Shown piece after piece: positions 47,224-55,984 of a stretch of DNA of 64,000 nucleotides (position 1 is the stretch's first letter; each line of letters begins with the position of its first letter). The stretch lies in contig CADCVW010000047.1 in the NCBI GenBank assembly GCA_902806235.1, positions 1 through 64,000 on the forward strand, in the 5' to 3' direction. The notes beneath the pieces were generated by a model. The model was not told where the DNA came from, ran no database searches, and saw only the letters and a list, made by a program, of their open reading frames with translations. The position numbers were made by a program, and so were the translations under genes. The stretch comes from an uncultured Sphingomonadaceae bacterium (lineage in GTDB: Bacteria; Pseudomonadota; Alphaproteobacteria; Sphingomonadales; Sphingomonadaceae).

Positions 47224-47757
47224 CTAGGCCCAATCGGCCGCGCGGGGAAGCGCGGGGACGAGCAGCCCGCGCGCGGGCAGCGCCGCGCCCGGCGCGAAGC
47301 GGGCGAGGAGCCGGCTCGGCTCCCACGGCCCGGGCAGCCGCCAGCCGGCGGTGCGGGACGCGTCGAAGCCGAAGCGGCCGTAGTAGGGCGCATCGCCGAC
47401 CAGAGCGAGCGCGGGGACGCCCACGTCGTCGGCCGCCGCCAGCGCCGCGCACATCAGGCCGCGACCGATCCCCTCCCCCTGCCGCATAGGCGCGACCGCG
47501 ACGGGGCCGAGCAGGACGAGGGAATGGCAATTGCCCCCGTCGGCGGCGAGCAGGATCGGCCAGCACTGGAGGCTGCCTGCGAGCGCGCCGGCCTCGTCGA
47601 AGGCGGCGAAGGACAGCGCCGCCACCGGCTCCGCCCCTTCGCGCAGACGGTAGGCGGTGCGGCCTCGCCGGTCGGGGCCGAAGGCGGCGTCGAGCAGCGC
47701 CTCCACCGCGGCCCCGTCCGCCGCGCGGAGCGGGGCGAGCTCGAGCACGGCGCTCAC
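47224..47757 (-). CDS. GNAT family N-acetyltransferase
   Basis: The 177-residue protein has the acetyl-CoA binding motif VAVAPMRQGEGIGRGLMCAALAAA and ALVGDAPYYGRFGFDAS, which is typical of the YhbS-like GNAT group. The probable start is GTG at 47757 (VSAVLELAPLRAADG); the upstream part of the frame is antisense to folB. Substrate unknown. It lies nine bases from the DUF1285 start. Confidence 0.87.
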   Translation of the reverse strand: MSAVLELAPLRAADGAAVEALLDAAFGPDRRGRTAYRLREGAEPVAALSFAAFDEAGALAGSLQCWPILLAADGGNCHSLVLLGPVAVAPMRQGEGIGRGLMCAALAAADDVGVPALALVGDAPYYGRFGFDASRTAGWRLPGPWEPSRLLARFAPGAALPARGLLVPALPRAADWA

Positions 47758-47817
47758 CGCGCGCCGGCGGCGCGGGCCGCTTCCGTCGCGGAGGGGAACT
47801 GGGCTAGGGCGCGCGCC

Positions 47818-48195
47818 ATGGGACCCACGCACAACGCCACGCTCCGGTTGGAGGTCCGCGACCTCGTCGTGGACGTGCTGACCGGCATCTATTCGGAGGA
47901 AACGCACCTGCCCCAGCCGCTGCGCGTTTCCGCGCTGGTGGACCTGGACGCACCCGACCACTTCGCGCCGGACGCGCCCTTGGCCGCGTCAAAGAGCTAC
48001 ATGGACGTGCGCCACGCGATCAGCGCGCTGCCGCCGGGCCGGCATTTCACGCTGGTGGAGGCGGTGGCGGACCACATCATCGACACCCTGTTCCTGCAGG
48101 ACCCCCGCGTGCGCCGGGTGGAGGTGCGCATCGTCAAGCTCGCCATCGCGGAAGCGGGCGAGACCATCGGCATCCGCCGGGCGCGCGGGCGGTGA
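47818..48195 (+). CDS. folB: Dihydroneopterin aldolase
   Basis: A 125-residue FolB-type enzyme of folate synthesis: VRDLVVDVLTGIYSEETHLPQPLRVSALVDLD, SYMDVRHAI, FTLVEAVADHIIDTLFLQDPRVRRVEVRIVKL. The family's substrate-binding Glu lies in TLVEAVA. The start is ATG 47818 and the stop overlaps the reductase GTG (GTGA). The divergent GNAT gene starts about 60 bases away. Confidence 0.93.
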   Translation: MGPTHNATLRLEVRDLVVDVLTGIYSEETHLPQPLRVSALVDLDAPDHFAPDAPLAASKSYMDVRHAISALPPGRHFTLVEAVADHIIDTLFLQDPRVRRVEVRIVKLAIAEAGETIGIRRARGR

Positions 48196-48965
48196 GCGCG
48201 CGCCCGCTCGCGCTCGTTACCGGCGGGCGGCGGCGGCTAGGGGCGGCAATCGCGGCGCGGCTGGCGACGGCGGGCTACAACCTCGCGCTGCACGGGCGCG
48301 AGGCGGGCGGGGAACTGGACGCGGCGCTCGCGGCGGCGATCAGGGCGGGCGGCGCGCGGGCGGAGGACCTGACCGCCGACCTGGCCGACGGGGCGGCGGC
48401 CGAGGCGCTGCCAGGGGAAGCGTCGGCGCGCTTCGGCCGGCCGGTCGCGTTGCTCGTCAACTCCGCTTCGGCCTTCGCGTGGGACACGCCGGCGGACGCG
48501 ACCATGAGAGGGCTGCTCGATCATTACGCGGCCAACGCGGCGGCACCTACCTTGCTCGCCCGCGCCGTGGCGCGGCAGAGAGCGCCCGGCGCTTGCGTCG
48601 TCAATATTCTCGACCAGCGGGTGGCGCAGCCGATCGCCGACCAGTTCTCCTACACGATGAGCAAGGTGGCGCTGGCCGAGATGACGCCGGTGCTCGCGCG
48701 CTTCTTCGCGCCCGGGCTGCGCGTCAACGCGGTCGCGCCGGGACTGACCATCCCGACGCCCGACTATTCGCCCGGGCAGCTCGGGCGGCTGGCGGCGCGG
48801 ATGCCGCTGCGCGCCCTACCCCGGCCGGAGGAGGTCGCGGAAGCGGTGCTGTTCCTGGCGCGGGCGGGGGCGGTGACGGGGCAGGTGATCTTCGTGGACG
48901 GGGGAGCACACCTGGAGCGGTGGGAAGCGGATTTCGTCCGGCTGGAGCGGGACGCCCGAGACTAA
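48192..48965 (+). CDS. SDR-family pteridine reductase-like protein (FolM/PTR1 type)
   Basis: A 257-residue short-chain reductase. TGGRRRLGAAIAARL (residues 10-24) is the TGxxxRxG cofactor motif of pteridine reductases, with Arg favouring NADPH. The usual catalytic Ser is replaced by Asp141 (NILDQRVAQPI), 13 residues before Tyr154 and Lys158 (FSYTMSK), exactly as in PTR1/FolM. Translational coupling to folB supports reduction of dihydropterin or dihydromonapterin. Confidence 0.82.
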   Translation: MSARPLALVTGGRRRLGAAIAARLATAGYNLALHGREAGGELDAALAAAIRAGGARAEDLTADLADGAAAEALPGEASARFGRPVALLVNSASAFAWDTPADATMRGLLDHYAANAAAPTLLARAVARQRAPGACVVNILDQRVAQPIADQFSYTMSKVALAEMTPVLARFFAPGLRVNAVAPGLTIPTPDYSPGQLGRLAARMPLRALPRPEEVAEAVLFLARAGAVTGQVIFVDGGAHLERWEADFVRLERDARD

Positions 48966-49166
48966 GACGAGGATCGCGCGGCGATCGTCGGCCTAGGCGA
49001 GGTAGAACGTCCGGGACCGGCCGCGCCCGTCTGGGCCGCGTTGACCGATCCCCGCCTGCGCGGGGGCAGGCTCCCGGACTCAACGCGGCGCCCCTTCCCG
49101 CTTACGACGCGGGAGTAAATCCTGCGTTGTCGGTCATGGCTGGCGCGAGGCTGGCCGGCGTGAACT
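48966..49166. other. Intergenic region with a CCCCGC/GCGGGG repeat
   Basis: About 200 bases between convergent genes. A mirrored CCCCGCCTGCGCGGGG unit at about 49050-49065 belongs to the same repeat type as at 39052. It may serve as a bidirectional hairpin terminator. No coding signal is seen. Confidence 0.45.
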
Positions 49167-49973
49167 TTACTCGCAGCGCCCCAGCCCTTCGCGCACCACC
49201 GCCCAGTCGGCGCGTGCCGCGGCGGCGAACTCCGCCTGCTCGACCACCGCGTCCGGCAGCGTCGCGGGCAGGCCGCAGGCAAGGCGGTACCAAAGCAAAG
49301 TGCCCTTTGCAGGCGGCGGCGCGGCGACGTCCACCAGCTCGCCCAGCGACACGGACCACGCGGGCGGCGCGGCCGGGCGCCGCGTCACTAGGAGCGACAA
49401 TGGCCGACCATCTGCGGCGAGGAGGAAGAAGCGCGTTTCGCTCTCGCCGGGCAGCGTGCCGGGTACATGGAGCGCGGAGGCGAGCGCGGTGACGGCGGGC
49501 GGAGCGCCGGGACCATTCGCCTCCGCGAGCAGGGCCCGCACCCGCGCGGCGAGCGCGGGCGAATGGGGCAGCATCGCGTCGCGGAACGGCAGGCGCAGCT
49601 CGCCGGGGCGGTCGGGCACTGGGGCGGCAAAGACTAGCACCTCCGTCCCGCTCGGGTCGGGCGCGGTGCCGCCCGGGCCGCGGGGCACGTCGGCCAGCCA
49701 GCGAAGCCGGGCCGGCTGAGCGGGGCCCTTAAGCAGCGCGGCAGTGGCGGCCTGAACCACGAAGCGCTCGTGCCCGGCCGGAGCGCCCGGCGCGCGGCGC
49801 GCGCGGGTCACCCGGGCGTGGGCGACGACCGGCGCTTCGCTCGCGAGCCGCGCCACCGCAGCCGGGCCGGAGATGACGGCGGCTGAGGGCGGCGTGGGCT
49901 GGGCATCGGCCGGCCCGTCCGCGAACAGCATGGCGAGCATGGAACAGCGAAAAAGTTGAGGGGTTGAAATCAT
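49167..49973 (-). CDS. Hypothetical exported protein
   Basis: The 268-residue protein starts MISTPQLFRCSMLAMLFADGPADAQP, a weak signal peptide ending AQP. I do not recognise a family. Recognisable elements are a repeated Ala/Pro-rich composition, ARLRWLADVPRG, GTEVLVFAAPVPDRPGELRLPFRDAMLP, FFLLAADGRPLSLLVTRR and two Cys (in LACGLP and GRCE at the very end) that might pair. It is divergent from tonB across a roughly 250-base regulatory gap. Confidence 0.65.
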   Translation of the reverse strand: MISTPQLFRCSMLAMLFADGPADAQPTPPSAAVISGPAAVARLASEAPVVAHARVTRARRAPGAPAGHERFVVQAATAALLKGPAQPARLRWLADVPRGPGGTAPDPSGTEVLVFAAPVPDRPGELRLPFRDAMLPHSPALAARVRALLAEANGPGAPPAVTALASALHVPGTLPGESETRFFLLAADGRPLSLLVTRRPAAPPAWSVSLGELVDVAAPPPAKGTLLWYRLACGLPATLPDAVVEQAEFAAAARADWAVVREGLGRCE

Positions 49974-50116
49974 TCGCTTGCTCTCATTGCTTGTCGCGTG
50001 ATGGGACAGGCGGCATGAATGCTTCGTGATCGGGCTGCAAGCTCGGTTCTGGGGCATTGCGCGGCGGAGAAGCACAGGTTAATAACCCCTCAACACAATG
50101 ATATGTTGAAACATAT
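49955..50116. promoter_or_regulatory. Divergent regulatory region of tonB: paired 11-mers and a 16-bp palindrome
   Basis: GTTGAGGGGTT at 49955-49965 is repeated in inverted orientation, perfectly, at 50084-50094. ATATGTT-GA-AACATAT at 50101-50116 is a perfect palindrome about 105 bases before the tonB start, in an AT-rich island unusual for this GC-rich sequence. These are candidate binding sites for regulators of the divergent unknown gene and the tonB operon. I cannot place promoter boxes. Confidence 0.5.
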
Positions 50117-50220
50117 AGAGGGTCTGGCGCCGTGGCGGTGACCGACCCCGCCCAGGCTCAAGCAGGCGCCGACGACCCGCTAGGTTGGGGATCGGTGCCG
50201 ACTAAGGAGAGTTGAATTCA

Positions 50221-50922
50221 ATGGCATATGCTGATCGGGGGATGAGTGGTGGCCGCTTGGCGGCGATCATCATCGTAGCCTTGATCCACGCGATCATCGG
50301 CTACGCCTTCGTGACCGGCCTCGCCTACAACGTGGTGAAGAAGGTTACGGAGGATACGGCTATCTTCGACGTCGAGGAGGAGCCGCCCCCCCCGGAGGAA
50401 GAGCCCCCGCCCCCGCCGCCAGAGGACATCCCGCAGGTGGAGCCGCCGCCCATGGTGCCGCCGCCGATCGTGCGGACGAACCAGGCGCCCCCGCCGATCC
50501 AGACGGAAACGCGTCCGACTTTCGAGCCGCGTCCGTTTAACCCGGTACCGTTGCCGCCGGGCCCGGTAGCTGCACCCCCGCCGCCTCCGCCGCCCCCGCC
50601 TCCGCCGCCCCCGCCGCCGAAGCCTAAGCAGGCAGCGACCCGGGCGACGCAGCGTGGCGGATCAATAACGGACGCCGACTACCCGTCCGCCGCGCTGCGC
50701 GCAGAGGAACAGGGCACAACGCGGATCTCGTTGCAGATCGGCGCGGATGGTTCCGTGGCGGGCTGTTCGGTGGTGGGCTCCAGCGGCTCCTCATCGCTTG
50801 ACGATACCGCATGCAAGCTCGCCCAACGCCGCTTTCGATTCCGCCCGGCTAAGGACGAGAACGGCACAGCGGTGGCGGACACGCAGACCAAGAGCATCGT
50901 GTGGCGCATTCCGCGCGACTGA
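50221..50922 (+). CDS. tonB: TonB energy-transducer protein
   Basis: A 233-residue TonB with an N-terminal membrane helix (LAAIIIVALIHAIIGYAFVTGLAY), an acidic Pro/Glu region (EEEPPPPEEEPPPPPPEDIPQ), a run of 15 prolines and a C-terminal TonB domain (YPSAALRAEEQGTTRISLQIGADGSVAGCSVVGSSG...FRFRPAKDENG). It couples the proton motive force to outer-membrane receptors with ExbB and ExbD. AAGGAG precedes ATG 50221. First gene of the energy-transduction operon. Confidence 0.94.
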   Translation: MAYADRGMSGGRLAAIIIVALIHAIIGYAFVTGLAYNVVKKVTEDTAIFDVEEEPPPPEEEPPPPPPEDIPQVEPPPMVPPPIVRTNQAPPPIQTETRPTFEPRPFNPVPLPPGPVAAPPPPPPPPPPPPPPPKPKQAATRATQRGGSITDADYPSAALRAEEQGTTRISLQIGADGSVAGCSVVGSSGSSSLDDTACKLAQRRFRFRPAKDENGTAVADTQTKSIVWRIPRD

Positions 50923-50997
50923 CGACCTATTGCGCCGGGCTACTCCGCTGGTCCGGCGCTTCAATCCAGCATTCAAAATTCCTAGGGAGAGAATTCG

Positions 50998-51876
50998 ATG
51001 GCAGCCCCCTCCGTATTAGGCGCTGAAAACCCGTACGGCCTGTGGGCCGCGCTCGAGCAAGGCGGCGCGATCGCCTGGGCCGTGTTCCTGATCCTGGTCG
51101 CGATGTCGATCGTGTCCTTCTACATCATGTTCACCAAGCTGTTCGAGCAACAGAAGATCATGAACGAAGCCAAGCGCGTACGGCAGAACTTCTGGAACTC
51201 GCCCAACCTGCGCGACGGCGCCAACAAGCTGTCCAAGAACGGCGCCTACCGCCAGCTGGTCGACGACGGCCTGCTCGCGGAGGAGCAGCACACCAAGCTC
51301 ACCGACCCGGTCGACCAGCATGAATGGATGCTCGGGGCCATGAACCGCAGCCAGGCGTCTATCGGCTCCAAGCTGGGCGAAGGCCTCGCCTTTCTCGCCA
51401 CCGTGGGCTCCACTGCGCCGTTCATCGGCCTGTTCGGCACCGTGATCGGCATCTACCGCGCGCTGATCAAGATCGGCTCGTCGGGCTCCGCGTCCATCGA
51501 CCAGGTCGCCGGCCCGGTCGGCGAGGCGCTGATCATGACGGCGCTCGGCCTGGCGGTCGCCGTGCCGGCGGTGCTCGGCTACAACTGGCTGATCCGCCGC
51601 AACAAGTCGGTGATGGAGGACCTGAGCCGCTTCTCCACCGACCTGCACGGCTACATGATGTCGGGCGGCAAGGTGAAGCCTTCGCTGGCGGCGGCCGCGG
51701 CCGGGGCGGGCTCGACGTCTGGCGCTACGTCGACCACCCCGCGCACGACTACCACGACCGCCACCGGCGGCACGGTGCCCCCGATGAAGACGGGTTCGGC
51801 CGCGGCCGTGCCCCCCACCTCGGGAACCAACACGGCCAACCCGTCGGTCGGCACCAACACCACCAACATGCGCTAG
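50998..51876 (+). CDS. exbB: ExbB/TolQ-family proton channel protein
   Basis: A 292-residue MotA/TolQ/ExbB protein: first helix GGAIAWAVFLILVAMSIVSFYIMFTKLF, long cytoplasmic loop, then FLATVGSTAPFIGLFGTVIGIYRALIKI and AGPVGEALIMTALGLAVAVPAVLGYNWLIRR. The last 60 residues are a Thr/Ser/Gly/Pro-rich tail with no helix, longer than in E. coli ExbB. It forms the pentameric stator of the TonB motor. GGGAGAGAATTCG before ATG 50998 provides the ribosome-binding site. Confidence 0.95.
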   Translation: MAAPSVLGAENPYGLWAALEQGGAIAWAVFLILVAMSIVSFYIMFTKLFEQQKIMNEAKRVRQNFWNSPNLRDGANKLSKNGAYRQLVDDGLLAEEQHTKLTDPVDQHEWMLGAMNRSQASIGSKLGEGLAFLATVGSTAPFIGLFGTVIGIYRALIKIGSSGSASIDQVAGPVGEALIMTALGLAVAVPAVLGYNWLIRRNKSVMEDLSRFSTDLHGYMMSGGKVKPSLAAAAAGAGSTSGATSTTPRTTTTTATGGTVPPMKTGSAAAVPPTSGTNTANPSVGTNTTNMR

Positions 51877-51960
51877 GCGGACGGGCGCGGGCCGCTTGAC
51901 GGCGGCCCGCGGCCACCCGACAGTTGTCTAAAGAAAACACCGAAGTAGGATGCTCCCACC

Positions 51961-52449
<489 letters not shown>

Positions 52450-52475
52450 CCCTTCGAGCCTAGGAGTACGATTAC

Positions 52476-52907
52476 ATGGCCATGTCGTCAGGAGGCACCG
52501 CCGAAGGCGAGCCGATGATGGACATCAACACGACGCCGTTGATCGACGTCATGCTGGTGCTCCTGATCATGTTCATCATCACCATTCCGATCCAGACGCA
52601 CGCGGTGAAGCTCGACCTTCCCGTGAACTCGAACCAGAACAACCCGCCGCCGATCGACCCGGTGAAGAACAAGGTGTCGGTGATGCCCAACGGCGCGATC
52701 ACCTGGAACGGCGCGCCTGTCGATACCACGACGCTGCGCCAGTACCTCGACCAGACGCAGCAGCTCGACCCGATCCCCGAACTCCACCTCCAGCCGCATC
52801 CCGACGCGCGCTACGAGGTAGTGAACGAGGTGCTGGCGATCACCAAGCGCGCCAAGGTCGAGAAGATGGGCTTCGTCGGCAACGAGAGCTACTACAAGCA
52901 GTTCTGA
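52476..52907 (+). CDS. exbD2: Biopolymer transporter ExbD (second copy)
   Basis: A 143-residue ExbD paralogue with the same membrane segment (MMDINTTPLIDVMLVLLIMFIITIPIQTHAVKLDLP) but a different, Cys-free periplasmic domain (LRQYLDQTQQLDPIPELHLQPHPDARYEVV). Two unlike ExbD subunits after one ExbB suggest a heteromeric stator or two alternative motors. The operon ends at the terminator 24 bases downstream. Confidence 0.95.
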   Translation: MAMSSGGTAEGEPMMDINTTPLIDVMLVLLIMFIITIPIQTHAVKLDLPVNSNQNNPPPIDPVKNKVSVMPNGAITWNGAPVDTTTLRQYLDQTQQLDPIPELHLQPHPDARYEVVNEVLAITKRAKVEKMGFVGNESYYKQF

Positions 52908-52930
52908 GCCGCAGGGTCAGAGACGAGGGA

Positions 52931-52956
52931 AAGGGCGGCCGCGGGCCGCCCTTTTT
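52931..52956 (+). terminator. Rho-independent terminator of the tonB operon
   Basis: GGGCGGCC-GCG-GGCCGCCC (52933-52951), extended by AA/TT, is followed by TTTTT. It lies 24 bases after the second exbD stop. A strong intrinsic terminator. Confidence 0.9.
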
Positions 52957-52974
52957 CGTTCGGGAGCATCGCGC

Positions 52975-53307
52975 ATGATCGACGCCGACGCCTTCTTCGC
53001 GGTAAACGTGCGCGTGGGCACCGTCCTCAGCGCCGAGATGAACGCGAGGGCGCGCAAGCCGGCTTACGTACTCGGCATCGACTTCGGCCCCGAACTGGGC
53101 GTGAAGCGGAGCTCGGCGCAGGTGACGCAGCTGTACGCCGCCGAAGACCTTGTCGGCCGGCAAGTAGTCGCAGTGGTCAACCTCACGCCGCGCCGCATCG
53201 CGGGGGTAGAGAGCGAGGTGCTGGTGCTGGGCGCGGCGGACGCGGAGGGGCGCGTGGCGCTGCTCGCGCCGGACTGTCCGGTGCCGAACGGGGCGCGGGT
53301 GCACTGA
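52975..53307 (+). CDS. csaA: tRNA-binding/chaperone-like protein CsaA
   Basis: A 110-residue OB-fold protein: FFAVNVRVGTVLSAEMNARARKPAYVLGIDFGPELGVKRSSAQVTQLY, VVAVVNLTPRRIAGVESEVLVLGA. This is the CsaA/EMAP-II-like tRNA-binding domain, implicated in secretion-related chaperoning in Bacillus. Full length for the family. It lies just after the terminator and so has its own transcript. Confidence 0.93.
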   Translation: MIDADAFFAVNVRVGTVLSAEMNARARKPAYVLGIDFGPELGVKRSSAQVTQLYAAEDLVGRQVVAVVNLTPRRIAGVESEVLVLGAADAEGRVALLAPDCPVPNGARVH

Positions 53308-53537
53308 GCGGCGGCGGTGGGTGCGTCGGGAGACTGCGGACCGTTTCTACTCTCCCGCGCCTCTCCCACTCGCCCCCGTTCGCGCCGAGCTTGTCGAAGC
53401 GCCTCCCTGCACGGGCCGCCGCTGAAGGGTGAAGGAAAGGGCTTCGACGGACTCAGCCCGAACTGTTGGGGGGAAACCAACAGGACGAAAATGTGGGCCC
53501 TGCCCTACAACGAACCGGATCGGTTGTTCCGAGCCGC
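53308..53537. other. Intergenic region with a GTCGAAGC mirrored repeat and a small hairpin
   Basis: GAGCTTGTCGAAGC at 53387-53400 is mirrored imperfectly at 53441-53454, a repeat type also seen at 58719-58796. CTGTTGG-GGGGAAA-CCAACAG (53463-53483) could form a 7-bp hairpin before the decayed HTH gene. No coding signal. Confidence 0.5.
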
Positions 53538-54000
53538 ATGGACCAGCCCATCACTCCCGTCCGCGCCCGGCGCGACAGCTGGACGTCCCAGCGCCAGTTC
53601 GACTTCGTCGCGGGCCCGCGCGCCGGCTTGTCGGCCGAGCGCGCCGCCCGCGCCGTAGGGATGAGCCGCCAGACCGCCTACGCCGCCCCGGCGCCGACAG
53701 CTTCCGCGCCGCCTGGCACGCGGCGGCGCGCGACGCCGTCCTCGCCCGCCGCCCGCCGCCGCCGCCTACGTCCGCCGCGCTCAGCCTCTGGCAGCGGGCG
53801 CTGCTGCCTGTCGAGCGTTCCCGTTTCCACCGCAACCGGCTGCTGTGCACGGACATCGTCCACGACGACCGCGCGTTCCTGCGCCTGCTTCGCCAAGTCG
53901 ATCACCGCGCCGCGCGCGTTGCCACGCCGACGATGGACGAATGCGAGTTTTACGCCGCGCTCGCCCGCCTCGCCCCGTCGAATTCTCGCGAAACGCCGCT
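53538..54000 (+). pseudogene. Decayed helix-turn-helix protein gene
   Basis: ATG 53538 opens MDQPITPVRARRDSWTSQRQFDFVAGPRAGLSAERAARAVGMSRQTAYA, a helix-turn-helix start resembling small sphingomonad phage-like or terminase-like HTH proteins. The frame then shifts by deletion near 53685, and the continuation GADSFRAAWHAAARDAVLARRP, LWQRALLPVERSRFHRNRLLCTDIVHDDRAFLRLLRQVDH, MDECEFYAALARLAP lies in another frame. The true end is unclear and is given approximately. Confidence 0.6.
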
Positions 54001-54083
54001 TTCCGGGCACCTTCGTCAGCTTCCATGGCGCGCGGACGACGGCGGCGAGGCGGAGGACGGGTCGGCTGTCGCTCGCGGCCCCC

Positions 54084-55862
54084 TCACGCCGCGACGTCGA
54101 ACTGTAACCGAGCCAGCCGAGCGTACAGCCCGCCGCGCACGACGAGCTGGTCGTGCGTGCCTTCCTCCGCGATGCGGCCCTCGTCCATCACGACGATGCG
54201 GTCGGCAGCGCGGACAGTGGCGAGGCGGTGGGCGATGACGACGGTGGTCCGGCTCGCCATCAGCCGCTCGAGCGCGTCCTGCACCAAGCGTTCGGACTCC
54301 GCGTCGAGCGCGGACGTCGCCTCGTCGAGGAGGAGCAAGGGCGCGTCGCGCAGGATGGCGCGCGCGATGGCGATGCGCTGGCGCTGGCCGCCCGACAGCC
54401 GCACCCCGCGCTCGCCGAGGAAGCTGTCGAAGCCGCCGGGGAGCGCGTCGATGAAGGCTTCGGCGTTGGCTGCGCGCGCGGCGGCGCGGATGTCGGCTTC
54501 ACTCGCGTCCCAGCGGCCGTAGCGGATGTTGTCGCGGGCGCTGGCGGCGAACAGCACCGCTTCCTGCGGGACGATTGAGATGCGGCGGCGGACGTCGGCC
54601 GGGTCGGCGGCGGGCAAGGGTACGCCGTCGAGCGACACGGAGCCCTCCTGCGGGTCGTAGAAGCGCAGCGCGAGCTGGAACAGCGTCGATTTGCCCGCAC
54701 CGGACGGGCCGACCACCGCGACCCGCTCGCCCGCGCGGACGTGCAGGGTGAAGTCGCGCAGCGCGGAGGCGTCGGGGCGCGTGGGGTAGCGGAAGGTCAC
54801 GCCGGAGAAGCGGAGCTCGCCGCGCGGAGGCTGCGGCAGCGCGACGGGGTTCGCGGGCGCCGCGATGTCCGGCTCCTCGTGCATCAGCTGGGCGAGCCGG
54901 TGCGCCGCGCCCGCGCCGCGCAGCAGGTCGCCGTAGACTTCGGTCAGCGCGCCGAACGCGCCGGCGACGATGCCGCCGACGAGCACGAAGGCGGCGATGG
55001 AGCCACCCGACAGCCGGCCGGCAGCGACGTCGAGCGCGCCCTGCCACAGCACGAAGGTGATGGAGCCGAAGATCAGCCCGATGACGATCGCGGTCATCGC
55101 GGCGCGGATGCCGAAGCGGCGGCGCGCGGTCTGGAAGCTGCGCTCGACCGCTTGCGCGAACCGCGCGCCTTCCCTCGCCTCCTGCCCGAACGCCTGGACG
55201 ATCCGCATCGCGCCGAGCGCCTCGGACGCGGTCGAGCCGACGTCGGCGATGCGGTCCTGGCTCTCCTGGGAGAAGCGCCGGACCCGGCGGCCGAGGACGA
55301 CGATTGGGCCGATCACGAGCGGGATGCCGAGCAGCAGCAGGCCGGCGAGCTTGGGGCTGAGCGCGAACAGGTAGGCGACGCCGCCAATACCCATCACCAC
55401 GTTGCGGAGCGCGACCGAGACCGTCGTCCCCACCACCTGCTCGATCACCGACGTGTCGGCGGTGAGGCGCGAGGCAATCTCCGACGGGCGGTTCTCCTCG
55501 AAGAAGCGCGGGGCGAGGCGGAGGAGGTTGCTCTGCACCGCGGTGCGCAGGTCGGCGACCACCCGCTCGCCGAGCCAGGACACGAAGTAAAAGCGGGTTG
55601 CGGTGGCGAGCGCGAGCACGACCACGATGCCGAGCAGCCCGCGGAAATAAGGCGCGACCTCGCCGCCGCCCGCGGCGAAGCCCCGGTCGATCACCTGGCG
55701 GAAGCCGTAAGGGATGGCCAGCGTCGCCGCTGCCGCGACGAGCAGCGCCAGCGCGGAGGCGGCGATCGCGCCCGGGTAGCGCGCGGCAAAGCGCCACAGC
55801 AGCGTCAGGTTGGCGATGTCCCGTTCGCGCTCGCGCTGGAGGACGCTGATGTCGGCGTTCAT
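54084..55862 (-). CDS. ABC exporter, fused permease-ATPase (MsbA/ABCB type)
   Basis: The 592-residue half-transporter has six transmembrane helices (e.g. AASALALLVAAAATLAIPYGF; GIVVVLALATATRFYFVSWLGERVVADLRTAVQSNLLRL) and an ATPase with Walker A VGPSGAGKST, the Q-loop region RRISIVPQEAVLF, signature RLSGGQRQRIAIARAIL and Walker B LLLLDEATSALDAES with AHRLATV. The homodimer probably flips a lipid or exports a hydrophobic compound. The start is ATG 55862 (MNADISVLQRER). Confidence 0.93.
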   Translation of the reverse strand: MNADISVLQRERERDIANLTLLWRFAARYPGAIAASALALLVAAAATLAIPYGFRQVIDRGFAAGGGEVAPYFRGLLGIVVVLALATATRFYFVSWLGERVVADLRTAVQSNLLRLAPRFFEENRPSEIASRLTADTSVIEQVVGTTVSVALRNVVMGIGGVAYLFALSPKLAGLLLLGIPLVIGPIVVLGRRVRRFSQESQDRIADVGSTASEALGAMRIVQAFGQEAREGARFAQAVERSFQTARRRFGIRAAMTAIVIGLIFGSITFVLWQGALDVAAGRLSGGSIAAFVLVGGIVAGAFGALTEVYGDLLRGAGAAHRLAQLMHEEPDIAAPANPVALPQPPRGELRFSGVTFRYPTRPDASALRDFTLHVRAGERVAVVGPSGAGKSTLFQLALRFYDPQEGSVSLDGVPLPAADPADVRRRISIVPQEAVLFAASARDNIRYGRWDASEADIRAAARAANAEAFIDALPGGFDSFLGERGVRLSGGQRQRIAIARAILRDAPLLLLDEATSALDAESERLVQDALERLMASRTTVVIAHRLATVRAADRIVVMDEGRIAEEGTHDQLVVRGGLYARLARLQFDVAA

Positions 55863-55984
55863 GGCACCGCACCTAGGGACCGTGCCCGACAGCGACAATG
55901 ACCGGGGCCGCCCGGCCATTGCGCCGCAACCGAGGCGCGCGCTACTCGTTCGCCTTCTTACAGTTGCGTTACGGAAGGATGTTG

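Noticed and set aside
50575-50620. Poly-proline run in TonB as a sequence error
   Set aside because: The run is in frame, mixes CCG, CCC and CCT codons, and rigid Pro stretches are normal in TonB periplasmic linkers.
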